Assembly (NCBI RefSeq): GCF_932294415.1
Contig: NC_065535.1
Span: forward strand, 69,309,362 to 69,373,361
Reading direction: 5' to 3'
Length of the DNA stretch: 64,000 bases
Source of the DNA: Quercus robur
Lineage: Eukaryota; Streptophyta; Magnoliopsida; Fagales; Fagaceae
Shown piece by piece: positions 47,382-58,760 of this stretch; within the stretch, counting starts at the first letter, position 1, and every line of letters starts with the position of its first letter. The notes beneath the pieces were generated by a model. It made no database searches and was not told where the DNA came from. It was given only the letters and a program-made list of their open reading frames with translations. A program made the translations under genes and the position numbers.

Positions 47382-48418
47382 TACAATATTGTAGTAGAAA
47401 ATACCAAAAACACACCCACATTTGGTAATGTATTTTGCAAAAATTCCTACAACATGCTACCTAGTGAACATGTAAATATATACATGTCCATTGTTGCTTA
47501 TCTTTATTTTTTATTTAGTTATCTCTCTCATTTATATTGAAAACACAAAAACTCTCTCACTCTCTCGTCGCCTCTCTCCTCCAATTTAGTTTTAGTTTAA
47601 ATTCACAACGTTGACAACTAAGTGTAGCATGTGCTTTTGGGATAATCATTGATTTAACATGGTATTAAAGTAATAAATTTTGAATTCAATCTCTTGTATC
47701 TACCTTACCCCTCGTTTAAATTTTCATGTGTTTGGCCCTTACTCAATGGCAGCTTAGGTGGCCCACACATAAAAAAAGAGTAATAAATTAAATGATTAAA
47801 TTCATAATCTCCTATTAACTTAAACTTTAAAAAAAAAATCAGTAATTTAACAACAATATACACTCACTATTTCTTTTCTTTTTTTTTAATATACAATCAC
47901 TATTTCTAATCTATGCTATGCATTTTGCATTTTGTCAACAAAAAAATATGTATTCTCAGCAATAGTCAAATACGAAGAACCACCTAGTTTGGAGCATGAA
48001 TAACAAGAAAATAATTAAAAATTGCCATTTATGCAAATCTGCCTACAGCATTGCACCTCACCTAACCTGTTGCCATTTATGCATTCCTAAACTTATTATC
48101 ACTCCCTCATTTCAATCTAAAAAAATTACTCCTTCAATTCCAAATTGTTGTCTGGTTAAAAAAAAAAATAAAAAACAACTTTTTTTAGAGAGAGAAAAAA
48201 TTATAACTTTTTAAGTAAATATCATTTAATGTTTTGCATTTTGGTTAAAAACATACAATTTTGCTGCATAAAAAAGTAAAATTTTGCAAAAATACCCCCC
48301 AAAAAATTAAACTTTAGTAAAAGAATAGTATTAACTTAAAAAAAAAAAAAAATGTAAGTTATAGAATTTTTTTATGGGTTTTTTTTAAATAAGTCTACAT
48401 TTTCAAACATCTCATACT
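47382..48418. other. Gene-free spacer
   Basis: AT-rich DNA between the gypsy fossil and the hAT-ended repeat. A TTTAACATGGTATTAAAG stretch near 47652 recalls a methionine-tRNA-type primer site of another retroelement but is too short to call. Confidence 0.45.
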
Positions 48419-48599
48419 TAGGGGTGGCAAAATCAACCCAAACTCATTTATCCATCCAAACCTACTCACAAAAATAAGACCTAACCTCACCAAATTATTA
48501 ATTGGGTCAAATGGGTATTAACTCAACTAAATCCAATTAACATGAGTATTCTAATTAGGCACCCAATTAGATCCAAATATTACCCACATATCATTTACC

Positions 48600-49610
48600 C
48601 AAATTATTCAACCCTAAAATACCTCTAAAACCACTTAAAAGGACCAAAATACCCTTAGATCCACCAAAATGACTAAAATACACTCCAAATAACAAAAAAT
48701 ACCTCGAAATCTCTAAAATAATGAAAATATCTTCTTCTTCTTTTTTGAGAGAGAGAGTTTTAACTTATGGCGTCCACTCCTAATAATAGCTCTTTATCAT
48801 CAGACCAAGACACCAATCAATTTTTGGTGTAGGCAGGAATTGAACCCCAGATCTCTTATACAACCATCAGAGACTTTACTAGTTGAGATAACTGGAACCC
48901 ACAATGAAAAATATCTTTGAATCTCTAAAATGACCAAAATACTTCCAGAATCTCTAAAATAAACTAAAATACCCTAAAATTTCTAAAAATAACCAAAATA
49001 CCCCCAAAATTTCTAAAACAACCAAAAATACCCTAGTACCTCTTTAAAGACCGAAAAATACCTTGAAAACTCTTTTAAAAACCATAACACCCAAAAACCT
49101 CTAAAATGACCAAAATACCCCCCAAAACCTTTAAAATGACCAAAATATCCCAAAAGTCTCTAAAATGAGCCAAAATATCCAAAAACCACTAAAATAACCA
49201 AAATACTTTCGAAACTTCTAAAATTACCAAAAACCTCTAAAATGATTTAAAACCCAAAAAATCTCTAAAACAACCAAAATACCTTTGAAAACATCCAAAA
49301 TGAGAAAAACACTCGTAAACCTCTAAGATGACCAAAATATCCTGAAATATGAAATATCTAAAACGATCAAAATATTCTCAAAACCTGACTAAAAATAACC
49401 CTGAAACCTTTGCAATTGCCAAAACTACCCTCAAATCTCTAAAATGATTAAAAATACCCTCAAAATATCTAAAATGACCAAAATACTTTTGAGACATTTA
49501 AAATGACCAAAATACTCTTAAATCTCTAAAATGACCAAAATACACCTTAAACTTCTAAAATGACAAAAAAATAAAAAATAAAAAATCTCAAATCTCTAAA
49601 ATGGCTAAAA
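48600..49610. repeat. Degenerate CTCTAAAATGACCAAAATAC minisatellite
   Basis: Dozens of diverged units of about 20-25 bp built on CTCTAAAATGACCAAAATAC(CC), interrupted by an Au SINE at 48741-48900. Confidence 0.85.
48741..48900 (-). mobile_element. Au SINE
   Basis: On the minus strand it starts GGGTTCCAGTTATCTCAACT and continues with the B-box-like GGGGTTCAATTCC and CCTACACCAAAAATTGATTG, then a 3' part ending in CTCTCTC and a short A-rich tail. These are the hallmarks of the plant tRNA-derived Au SINE family. A direct repeat of about 14 bp, AATGAAAATATCTT (48720-48733) and AATGAAAAATATCTT (48903-48917), marks the insertion site inside the minisatellite. Confidence 0.88.
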
Positions 49611-49900
49611 TACTCTAATTTATGTATCTAACTCATTTATGCCCAATCCAAACTTCACCCGTTTGACACCCTACTCAAAATAAAATAAAGGATTAATAAT
49701 TTGGGGTGGGTGAATATTTTAAAAGCTCTAAAATGACCAAAAAAAATCTCAAATCTCTAAAAATGGCTAAAATACTCTAATTTATGTATCTAACTCTTTT
49801 ATGGCCAATCTATTTAACACCCATTTAACACCCTACTCAAAATAAAATAAAGGACTGATAATTTGGGGTGAGTGAATATTTTAAAAGCTCAAAACTCATT
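49590..49900. repeat. 162-bp-offset tandem duplication of the hAT right end
   Basis: The segment from TTTATGTATCTAACTC through ACACCCTACTCAAAATAAAA to TGAATATTTTAAAAGCTC occurs twice, 162 bp apart, covering the hAT right terminus and its flank. Confidence 0.8.
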
Positions 49901-50337
49901 TTAAATTGCCAATCCAACCTCCTTTCCACTTGTTTATTAACACGGTTTTTGAGAATCATGAAAAAATAAATACTAGTAGACATATAGTGAAACATTTTAC
50001 TATAAATATAATGAAAATGAACACAATTTTGTAAGATGAAAGACAGAAAGAGTGTTTTTAATTTGATAATACCCTCTCTCTCTTTTTTGTTGGCTGAGTT
50101 ATTTATGAAATAATTTCATGTCATTATCATACATTAAAAAAAAAAATCAAAATCCCATAATGAAATAATTTTCTGAAGACATTCTCAAAAAAGAAAATAA
50201 AAAATTTCCGAAGAAACAAACACAGACAGAACGCATCGCTTTCTCAGGCACAGAGCCCCCAAATTTGCAGAGCTCAAAAAAAAACATTTTACGTAAGCGA
50301 AAATTACTGGTGTTTTCGGAACACAGTTTTCACTGCC
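49901..50337. other. Upstream region and 5' UTR of SLY1
   Basis: AT-rich DNA, with the transcribed leader probably starting around 50200 (ACAGACAGAACGCATCGC). No firm TATA box was chosen. Confidence 0.4.
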
Positions 50338-52565
50338 ATGGCTCTCAATCTCCGTCAAAAGCAAACAGGTACTCTCTCTCTCACTCTGGATCTTCTTCTT
50401 GCTTGCTTTAGATCTTTTTTTTTTTTTCTTTTTTTTTTTTCAAATCTGGGAAACTAAATTGAAATTCCAACAATTAATCGAAAACCCATTTCGTTTATGA
50501 GAAGATTAGCTTATACCCACCTAATTTCATCCATAAATTTTATGTTTTTGGCTAAAAAAAGAGACTGAAATGGAATTATTTTCTGTAGTGTTCAATTGGG
50601 TCTGCAATTTTTGGTTCAGAAAATGTCAATCTCTGCATTAACAAAGTAACCGAAATAAAATTCGAACAATTAAACAATAACCCATTTCATATATGTGTGA
50701 ATTAAGTGTATATGTGTTTTTGAATTCGATGTGTTATATTGTTTGTGAGTTCAGAATGTATTACCCGAATGTTGAATTTGAACCAACCCGTGAATGCAAC
50801 GGGTACTGCAAACGAGGAGGTGTACAAGATCTTGATCTATGATAAGTTTTGCCAAAACATCCTGTCCCCATTGATTCGTGTCAAGGACCTTCGAAAGCAT
50901 GGTGTGACCTTATACTTTCTCATTGATAAGGATCGAAAACCAGTCCATGATGTGCCTGCCGTGTATTTTGTCCAAGCCAATCAATCCAACATTCAGCGAA
51001 TCATTGCTGATGCCTCCCGGTCGCTGTATGATACTTTTCACTTGAATTTTTCATCCGCTGTACCCCGCCTGCTGCTTGAAGATATTGCATCTGGGACTTT
51101 GAGTTCGGATTCAATCCAACGGATTGCAAAGGTGCATGATCAGTACTTGGAGTTTGTGACATTGGAGGATAATTTGTTTTCGTTGGCACAGAAGTCTAGT
51201 TTTGTGCAATTGAATGATCCATCAGCTGGGGATCGTGAGATTGAGGAGATTGTGGAGAGGATTGTAACTGGTTTGTTTTGTGTATTGGCTACACTGGCCG
51301 TGGTGCCAATAATTAGGTGCCCACGTGGTGGGCCAGCTGAGATGGTTGCTTCAGCATTAGATCAGAGATTGCGAGACCATTTGTTGTCGAAGAACAATTT
51401 GTTTACAGAAGGTGGGAGTTTCACGAGCTCTTTCCAGCGGCCAGTTTTGTGTATATTTGATAGGAATTTTGAGTTGTCAGTTGCAATACAGCATGATTTT
51501 AGGTATCGAGCTCTTGTTCATGATGTTCTTGGATTGAGACTGAATAGGTTGAGTGTACAAGGTGAAAAGGGTGGGATGAAGTCGTTTGAGTTGGATAGTT
51601 CTGACCCATTTTGGGTGGCTAATGGATTGTTGGAATTTCCTGAAGTCGCAGTGGAGATTGAGACTCAATTGAACAAGTATAAGAAGGATGTTGATGAGGT
51701 CAATAGGAGGACCGGTGGGACTGACGGGGCAGAGTTTGATGGGACAGACTTGATGGGGAACACGAAGCATTTGATGAATGCAGTGAACTCACTGCCTGAG
51801 TTGACAGAGCGGAAGCAGGTGATAGATAAGCACACCAATATTGCAACTGTTTTGTTGGGTGAGATCAAGGAGAGGTCACTTGATTCTTATGCAAAAAAGG
51901 AGAATGAGATGTTGGTCAGAGGAACCATTGATCGGAATGAGCTCCTTGGTGTGCTCAGAGGGAAAGGGACAAAGCTGGATAAGCTGAGGTTCGCTATCAT
52001 GTATCTGATCTCTTCAGAAAGCATTAATCAATCGGAAGCGGAATCAGTAGAAGCAGCACTCAAAGAGTCCGAGGTTGATACTAGTGCATTTCAGTATGTG
52101 AAAAAATTGAAGTCATTGAATGTCTCAATGGCATCAGCAAATTCAGCCAGCAGAAATAACATTGTCGACTGGGCTGAGAAATTTTATGCTGTGACTGCTG
52201 GTGTGAAGAATCTCTTATCTAGTGATAGGCAATTGGCATTGCCAAGGACAGTGGAAGCCTTGATGGAAGGGAAGCCGAATCCTGAAATTGATAATTACCT
52301 CGTATTTGATCCTCGCACTCCCAAGTCAGGTTCTGGTAGTAGTCATTTGAAAGGACCGTTTAAGGAAGCTATTGTGTTCATGATTGGCGGTGGTAATTAT
52401 GTTGAGTACGGGAGCTTGCAAGAGCTTGTACAGCACCAGCAGCCTGTCAAGCATGTTATATATGGAACTACAGAAATTCTCACAGGAGTGGAGTTTATTG
52501 AGCAGCTTACACTGTTGGGGCATAAGATGGGATTTGGGAGTAGCACTGCTGCTCCAACTCCTTAA
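50338..52565 (+). CDS. SLY1: SLY1, Sec1/Munc18 protein of ER-Golgi traffic
   Basis: Two exons: 50338-50368 (MALNLRQKQT) and 50755-52565, 613 residues, phase-1 intron of 386 bp. The protein matches plant SLY1 end to end: ECITRMLNLNQPVNATGTAN, YKILIYDKFCQNILSPL, VHDVPAVYFVQ, YLEFVTLEDNLFSLAQ, RPVLCIFDRNFELSVAIQHD, ELDSSDPFW, ELTERKQVIDKHTNIAT, EAIVFMIGGGNYVEYGSLQE. SLY1 clamps syntaxin-5-type SNAREs (SYP31 class) and drives fusion of ER-derived vesicles with the Golgi. From memory, Arabidopsis SLY1 has about five extra residues after WAEKLY; here WAEKFYAVTAG runs straight on (near residue 489). The short first exon is conserved in the family as I recall it. No damage seen. Confidence 0.96.
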
Positions 52566-53137
52566 TACAGATGTGTCTTTCGTTCTCTTTGAAGCTTGCA
52601 GTTTGGCATGGCACCTTATACATGGTTGAGGGGAGGTACTGTGGAAAGTTAAAAAGCAATAATTAATTGAATATAGATTTGAAGCTGGCTATTTCAGAAC
52701 TGATGCGGATATTGTTGGACAATGCATTTCTTTCCTGATTCCGAGGCACGCGTGCTGGTTTCAAATGATACTTAATATTGACTGCCTTTCAGAATCTCAA
52801 AGTATGCCTCTTTATCTTTCATCATGGGGTTTCTTCCATTGAAAATCTGTATTTAACTTTATTGAAGAGTTTGAAGTAAGTTTCTGCAGTTAGAAAATAT
52901 TCTTTTTTCTTAGCTGTTCTTGAAACTAAACTTGTGAGAAAGATATGTTAATTTTTTCCATACGTTACTATGAGTGCTACCCTGATTAACATTTGGCAGT
53001 GTAAGTTACCTGATGTATGTGTTGATTGGAAATTGTCTGGAAGAATCATTTCTGTATCTACTCTTCAGTAAGTAAAACTTGTGGATGAATGTTACTTGTT
53101 ATTGGTCAGTACTTGTATGTAATGTAATATATAAATT
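52566..53137. other. 3' UTR and downstream flank of SLY1
   Basis: Probable 3' untranslated region, then AT-rich spacer. No gene. Confidence 0.5.
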
Positions 53138-53145
53138 GCAAGAAC

Positions 53146-53261
53146 AATGCCAAGAGCTCGATTGTTGGCACCTTTTGGTGTTTCCCAAACATCAAGGGTT
53201 CAAATCCCCTTTTCCCGTTGTAATTATTGAACTATTAACAAAAAAAATGAAAAAGAAAAAA
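53146..53261 (+). mobile_element. tRNA-derived SINE
   Basis: About 116 bp starting near AATGCCAAGAGCTCGATTG, with a B-box-like GGGTTCAAATCCCC, and ending in an A-rich tail. It is flanked by the 8-bp direct repeat GCAAGAAC (53138-53145 and 53262-53269). The family was not identified; it is not the Au type. Confidence 0.65.
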
Positions 53262-53282
53262 GCAAGAACCACTTGCTCTCTT

Positions 53283-53690
53283 TCAATGGACACTAACTTT
53301 CACGGGCTCTACTTTGGCCTTGCATTCACGTATTTTGAACGCTCCGGTTTTCATTATGAGCTCCAACTCAAATGGCAGCTCTTTTTCTTGTAAGAGTAAG
53401 GTGGAGGGTGAAGATCATCGGGCTCAAAGCACTTGGGGAGGTACCACTTGAAGTAAAGAGTTTGCTGGTAATGAATGACCATTTTAAACACAAGGAAACA
53501 AAGCTACTACAAGGTGAGAAATAATGCAAGAAACCAATATAATCAGCAACATTGATTCAATATAATTATCTTATTCGCAACCCCATTTGAATTCTCCTTC
53601 ACACCAAAGGCTTCAAGGACTGCATCTAAAATTGCACTTGCACTAAGAGACTTTATTATCATCTGCCAGGGACAAATGAAAGGAACTCTT
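53283..53690 (-). pseudogene. Unrecognised coding remnants
   Basis: On the minus strand a segment before a stop at 53285 reads ELPFELELIMKTGAFKIREC then KAKVEPVKVSVH. A few bases upstream, one frame over, is QTLYFKWYLPKCFEPDDLHP then PPYSYKKK, preceded by an AG acceptor-like site. Farther upstream (about 53670-53580) lies MIIKSLSASAILDAVLEAFG then VKEN after a CTGGCAG site. The codon texture looks like host protein, but the frames do not join and I do not recognise the family. It is probably the broken 3' end of a gene, but it could be a real small gene with introns that I misplace. Confidence 0.35.
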
Positions 53691-54189
53691 TTTAGTACAA
53701 CTATCAGCGATAAAAATAACCTCTGACTGACAACAAAGCATACATATTAAACAATTCCAATAAATGGTTCATTGGAAAAGGAAACATGCTGTTAAGAAAA
53801 ACCCAAGTTAGAAAAAGGGAAAACAAATTACAATGGAACAAGGCAAAGGCGCATCAATTAATGTTCTTAAACAGGGAGAAAAAACTATATTTCATAAAAT
53901 ATTTTTTTAAATCCCTACAAGATAAAGTTTAGCCTAAGATATACGATGAATAATTGATATTTAGAGGTGATAAAAAAATTGTAGAGGCAACTTAAAAAAA
54001 AATATATAAGTGAAATGAAGTCAAAAACTACTGGATGAATGTCCAAATTGGAACATGACAAGCGATTGCGTAGATCTATTTGAAAATCTTGTCTGTCAAC
54101 TCAATTTTAACACTGCTAATGATTTTGGTTAGAAGAACATGCCATCATTAACTCAATTCCAAATATATGCTAAGAAGTAACTGAGTTGT

Positions 54190-54300
54190 ACCAAATGATA
54201 GCCTAGTTGGTATTCCATATCTATGGTTCAAATCACAAATTCCTAGCAAGAAAAAGCATCAAGCTTAAAAAAAAAAAATTAAAAAAAAAAATAATAAAAA
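54190..54300 (+). mobile_element. Possible SINE-like insertion
   Basis: GATAGCCTAGTTGGTATTCC resembles a tRNA-type A box and GGTTCAAATCA a B box about 30 bp later. An A-rich tail follows. There is no clear target-site duplication. Confidence 0.35.
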
Positions 54301-54454
54301 AATGTTTTTATCATTTAAAAAAAATCTCAAAAATACATTTTATCAAAAAAGAAATTGTCACGTACCAAAGATTTTTTTTTTTTTTTTTGTGATAATTGAT
54401 ATTTTAATATATATTAATTCATTACTTTGAGATCATTTTTATTTTAATTTTGAC

Positions 54455-55719
54455 ATTTCATTGGGTTGGGATAAGGTGTGCATGCCTATGGCTAAAGGAG
54501 GCTTGGGTATTAGGAAATTGACCACTTTCAATAAAGCATTACTAGGAAAGTGGTTTTGGCATTTTGAGTCGAGGAGAATAGGCTTTGGAAGAGGTTGGTA
54601 GCTATGAAATTTGGGGAAGATTGGGGGGGGTGCGTGATGGACCTCTAAGTTGGGAAGGGGTGGCCATGGTTGTGGTTTGTGGAGAAGTATTCGGATGGGC
54701 TGGGAAGTTTTTAACAAAAATGTCTAGTATAAGGTTGGAGTGGGGGATAGAGTGAATTTTTGGAAAGACTGGTGGTGTGGAGATCTTCCTCTCAAATTGG
54801 CTTTTCCAATTTTGTACAATTTTGTTGTGAACAGAGAGGCTTTCGTAGAGTCATATTTGATTTGTCAAGGGGTAGGGGATAAGAGAATTTGGGATGTTCA
54901 CTTCAATCATGGTCCTAATGATTGGGAGCCAAATGTGGTGGACGAGTTCCTACGTCTCTTGGCATCCAATTTACCTTCAAGGACTGATGGTGATCGTTTG
55001 AAATGGAAGTTGACAAAAAAAAGGGATTTTACTATTCGTTCATATTATCATAAGTTACATGAATCGTCTTCTGTTGTTCTTCCTTAGAAAGGCATTTGGA
55101 AGGTTAAGGCACCCCATCGTGTCTCTTTCTTTGTTTGGACAGCTGCATGGGATAGGATCCTCATGGGAGATAACCTGCGGCTTAGGGGTTTTGATTTCGT
55201 CGACTGGTGCATTATGTGTCGTCGTTGTGGTGAGACAGTGGATCATTTGTTGTTACATTGTGGAAAGGCTCCTCGGCTGTGGTGCTTTGTCTTTAGGATT
55301 TTTGGGATTTCATGGGTTTCCTCATGTACGATGTCAGATTTTCTATTTAATTGGTGGAATTGGTTGGGGAAGCATTCTTCTTACATCTGGAACTTAGTTC
55401 CGTTGCATTTGATGTGGTTTATTTGGAGGGAACGCAATCGGCGGACGTTTGAGGATTTGGATAGATCCGAGGACCAAATGCTTGCTCTCTTTTCTGATTA
55501 CCTTTTTGATTGGGCTAGGACTTGGGGACTCACATCTAGTGACTCTCTTCCTCTTTTCCTTAGCTCTCTTTCTTTGTAATTTATGTTTTTTTTTTTTATG
55601 TTTTTTTGTTTTCCCTTCTTTTTTGTACTTTTGATATGCTGATGTTATTTTGCATCTAGTAGTTTTCTTGAATATATTTTTTCTTACCTATCAAAAAAAA
55701 AAAAAAAAAAAAAAAAACC
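54455..55719 (+). mobile_element. 5'-truncated LINE (ORF2 3' end)
   Basis: It begins inside ORF2 ([18 protein letters not shown]) and runs to a poly(A) of about 25 bp at 55694-55719. The frame from 54740 (GDRVNFWKDWWCGDLPLKLA) is interrupted by a TAG at 55085-55087. It then continues in the same frame through the zf-RVT region (WKVKAPHRVSFFVWTAAWDR, CIMCRRCGETVDHLLLHCG) to a stop at 55577-55579. The part before 54740 is frame-shifted. It differs in sequence from the LINE at 6.6-12.6 kb and lacks an RNase H domain, so it is another L1 lineage. Inactive. Confidence 0.88.
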
Positions 55720-55889
55720 TATACTGAATTTATACAATTTTGTGACTTATATATATATATTTATATATATCACTAATAGTTTCAATACTTTGATGGAAAT
55801 ATTTCTAGTTAATATCTCAAGATATGATTTTCAATTTTTTAAAACAAAAATTAAGAGTTGATTGAGATTAAAAAATTAAGTAAAAATTA

Positions 55890-56636
55890 GGCTAAAATGC
55901 ATTTTACATCTTTAGGTTTGAGTCGCTTTTAAATCAATCCTTCAACTTTCAAAAATTGCATTTTGCACTCTTAACTATTAAGACAATGCTAAGATGCCCA
56001 TTTTGTCAAAGTTTGTCAATTTATTTTTTGTCATTAACCCGATATAAAATGACGTCATTTCACCAAAATTTTAATTGCTTCATTTGTCAAAAAAGAAAAG
56101 GAAAAACAAGATACCAATAGACTAGTACTCCTTTGAGAGTAGGGGTGTGCATTCAATCCATTGACTACATCCAACCCAACTTGATGTCTTGGGGTTAGTT
56201 ATTAATGGGTTGATGGGTTAACTCGGTCCTCTCCTCTTTTTTTAAGCTTAGGTTGGTTCGGTCGGGTTAATAAAATGTTCAACCCAAGTAACTATACCCA
56301 ATCCGTGTTATTAGGCTTGGTTGTGTTAATTGAAATCATTTATTAGGAACCTAAATAGTTTATTAAATGGGTATCTTAATTTTCTTTTCTTTTATTATTA
56401 TTTTTGTAAAAAAAAAAAATTGTAGAAATTAGAAAGTTGGCATAACGATGTCGTTTTATAGTAGTAAGATTATGACGGATCTTGATAGAAGGGGCATATC
56501 AATATCATCCTAAATCCTAATAGTTAAGTATATAATATTTACTCAAAAAAAAAGTATATAATATTTAATTTTTTAAAATCAATTTAATAGGTACTCCAAA
56601 CTTAAAGATGGTAAAAATAAAATGCATATTTTAACC
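55890..56636. mobile_element. MULE-type MITE
   Basis: The ends GGCTAAAATGCATTTT and (inverted) GGTTAAAATATGCATTTT form long imperfect terminal repeats that continue into CATCTTTA(G/A)GTTTG(A/G)AG. Flanking 9-bp sites TAAAAATTA (55881-55889) and TAAGAATTA (56637-56645) match at 8 of 9 positions, as expected for Mutator-like elements. Inside, TAGGGGTGTGCATTC at about 56144 looks like a hAT left end, so another element may be nested. Confidence 0.7.
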
Positions 56637-56947
56637 TAAGAATTAAGGGAAAAATTTAAGTCCAGTTTTTTTGTGCCCGTTAAGACATGGACACATGTGA
56701 AACACTTATTAGGTGTACACAACAAGAAGCCCAAAGCCCAGTTCCAAAACTTAAAATGGGTTTAAGAAAAAAGGGACGTATATACAATAGAAGCCATAAT
56801 AAAAAAAAAAGCTCTCAAAGTCTTGGATTTCTCTTCTAGGTTTTCCATAGATAAAGAAAAATAAAATAAAATAAAAAACTATAATAATAATCTCTCACTG
56901 GTATTCGCTTTTGCTTGGCAATTGGGTTTCCTCGGAGTCTCTCTCAG

Positions 56948-58515
56948 GTAAATCTTGTTCCTTATTTTCCACAACGTTGTTGTTCTCTGTTAACCTTAGC
57001 TACGAGATTTCGATCTTTTCGATTCCAAGTGTGGGACTTTTTTACTTTTTTTACTCTCTGCGTATGAATCACGATTAGGGTAGCTTGTAAAATGTTAGTA
57101 TTATGAATTTCAAGTGAAATTTGTGAAAGATCGTGTGTTTTATTAGTTTGCACTTGTAATTATTGATTATTGTGGAGCAAAAAATTGTGGGTTTTGATCT
57201 GATAAGCTTGAAAATTTGTGGGCTTGACCCATTTGTGTGTTTTTGTGTGAGAGAGAGAGAGAGAGAGAGATTTTATAAGATCGAGCATTGAACGTTGTTA
57301 CATGGGTGCAGTTCCTTTTAGGTGATTAATTTAGCTTAACATGCTAAATACTTAGTGGGTTTTGATCTTGAAAGCTTGAAAATTTATGGGTTTGAGCCAT
57401 TTGTGTGTGAGTGAGAAAATTGTACAACATCAGTCATTGAATATTGTTGCGTGGATACGGTTTCTTTTATGTGATTAATTTGAAGTTAAATTCTGATTAC
57501 CTAGTTTGCACTTGAACTAATAGCTGACTGGGGAAAAAAAAATTCTGGGTTTTGATCTGGAAAGCTTGAAAATTTGTGGGCTTGAGCTGTTTGGGTGTGA
57601 GAAAGTTGTACAAGGTCAGACATTTGACATAGGTACCTGTATTCTGTTTCTTCTAGGTGATTATTTTGTAATTAAATGCTAATTACTTAGTTTGCACTTG
57701 AACTTATAACTGCTTGGTTTTGATCTGGAAAGCTTGTAAATTTATGGGCTTGAGTCATTTGGGTGTGTGAGAAAGTTGTACAAGATTAGATATTAAACGT
57801 ACTTATAAAAAATAAAATATAATATAATATATATATATGTATAAAAAAATAAAAAAAATAAAAAAAAAACGAAAACAAAGCTTTAGTCCCAAATATTTTG
57901 GGGTTATCTATGGATACTGTTTCTTCTAGGTGATTAATTTAAAGTTAAATGCTAATTAATTAGTTTGCACTTTGCACCTGAACTTATAGCTGACAGGGGG
58001 GAATAAAAACTTAGGTTTTGATCTGGAAAGCTTGAAAATTGTGGTCTTGACTCTTGAGCCATTTGTGTGTGCAGTCAAGATAAAAACTAAGAAACCCCAA
58101 TACCACCCTAACTTGTTTTCTTACCACCAGAGCTAGGGGCCCAGAGGTCTCAAACTTGATAGGGTAGCTGTTGATATAGACTTGTTGAAGCATAGGGTTT
58201 CTAAATCAGGGTCTGATATAACGTGTTTGATTGCTTAGTAGATTTATTATGAGGGTGGAAAAGGAACTGAAATTTCAGATTTTAGGGTTTTCATTATTTT
58301 AGACCAGTGGAAGGGTACAAAAACTCCTACTCAGTTGAACTCAATACAATATTTGGCTTAGTTGAGCTGGTTTTTTATTTAATAAAACTTTCTGAAACAC
58401 AAAAATATATAGGTGCAAAGTTTTTCTTTTGCTTTTTTTCTCTTTGTTTTGATAATTGGTTTTCATGGTAGATGGGTGTGATAACCGATAAGTATCTTTT
58501 GCTTTCTATGTGCAG
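56948..58515 (+). other. Leader intron of the proteasome gene with five diverged repeats
   Basis: A 5' UTR exon ends CTCTCAG|GTAAAT at 56947, and the acceptor TGTGCAG| is at 58515, 19 bp before the ATG. Within the intron, a segment starting TTTTGATCTGGAAAGCTTGA recurs at about 57191, 57359, 57547, 57717 and 58015 (spacing about 170-190 bp, the last 298 bp). Each copy is followed by ...GGGCTTGAG...TTTGTGTGTG and then GGTGATTAATTT. An AT-rich low-complexity insert lies at 57790-57900. Confidence 0.7.
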
Positions 58516-58534
58516 GTTAAGTTGAAGTTTTAAG

Positions 58535-58713
58535 ATGTCTAACTCGGCTATAGATGTTCCCCCCAAGGGCGGATTTAGTTTTGATCTCTGCAGAAGAAAT
58601 GACATGCTTAGTAAGAAGGGAGTTCAGCCACCATCATATCGGAAGACAGGAACTACAATTGTTGGTTTAGTTTTCCAGGTATGACTGTTTGATGTGCTAT
58701 TGATCAGCTATTG

Positions 58714-58760
<47 letters not shown>

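Larger units (their letters stand above)
48419..49673. mobile_element. hAT-ended element expanded by a minisatellite
   Basis: The left end TAGGGGTGGCAAAATCAACC and the right end (inverted) TAGGGTGTCAAACGGGTG are typical non-autonomous hAT termini. Flanking 8-bp sites CTCATACT and CTCAAAAT match at 6 of 8 positions. The interior from about 48600 is a degenerate minisatellite. A partial second copy of the right end lies at 49674-49900. Confidence 0.6.

Noticed and set aside
50738-52565. SLY1 as a single-exon gene starting at 50739
   Set aside because: That start gives MFVSS before the conserved ECITRML; the conserved MALNLRQKQT leader at 50338 splices in phase to 50755.
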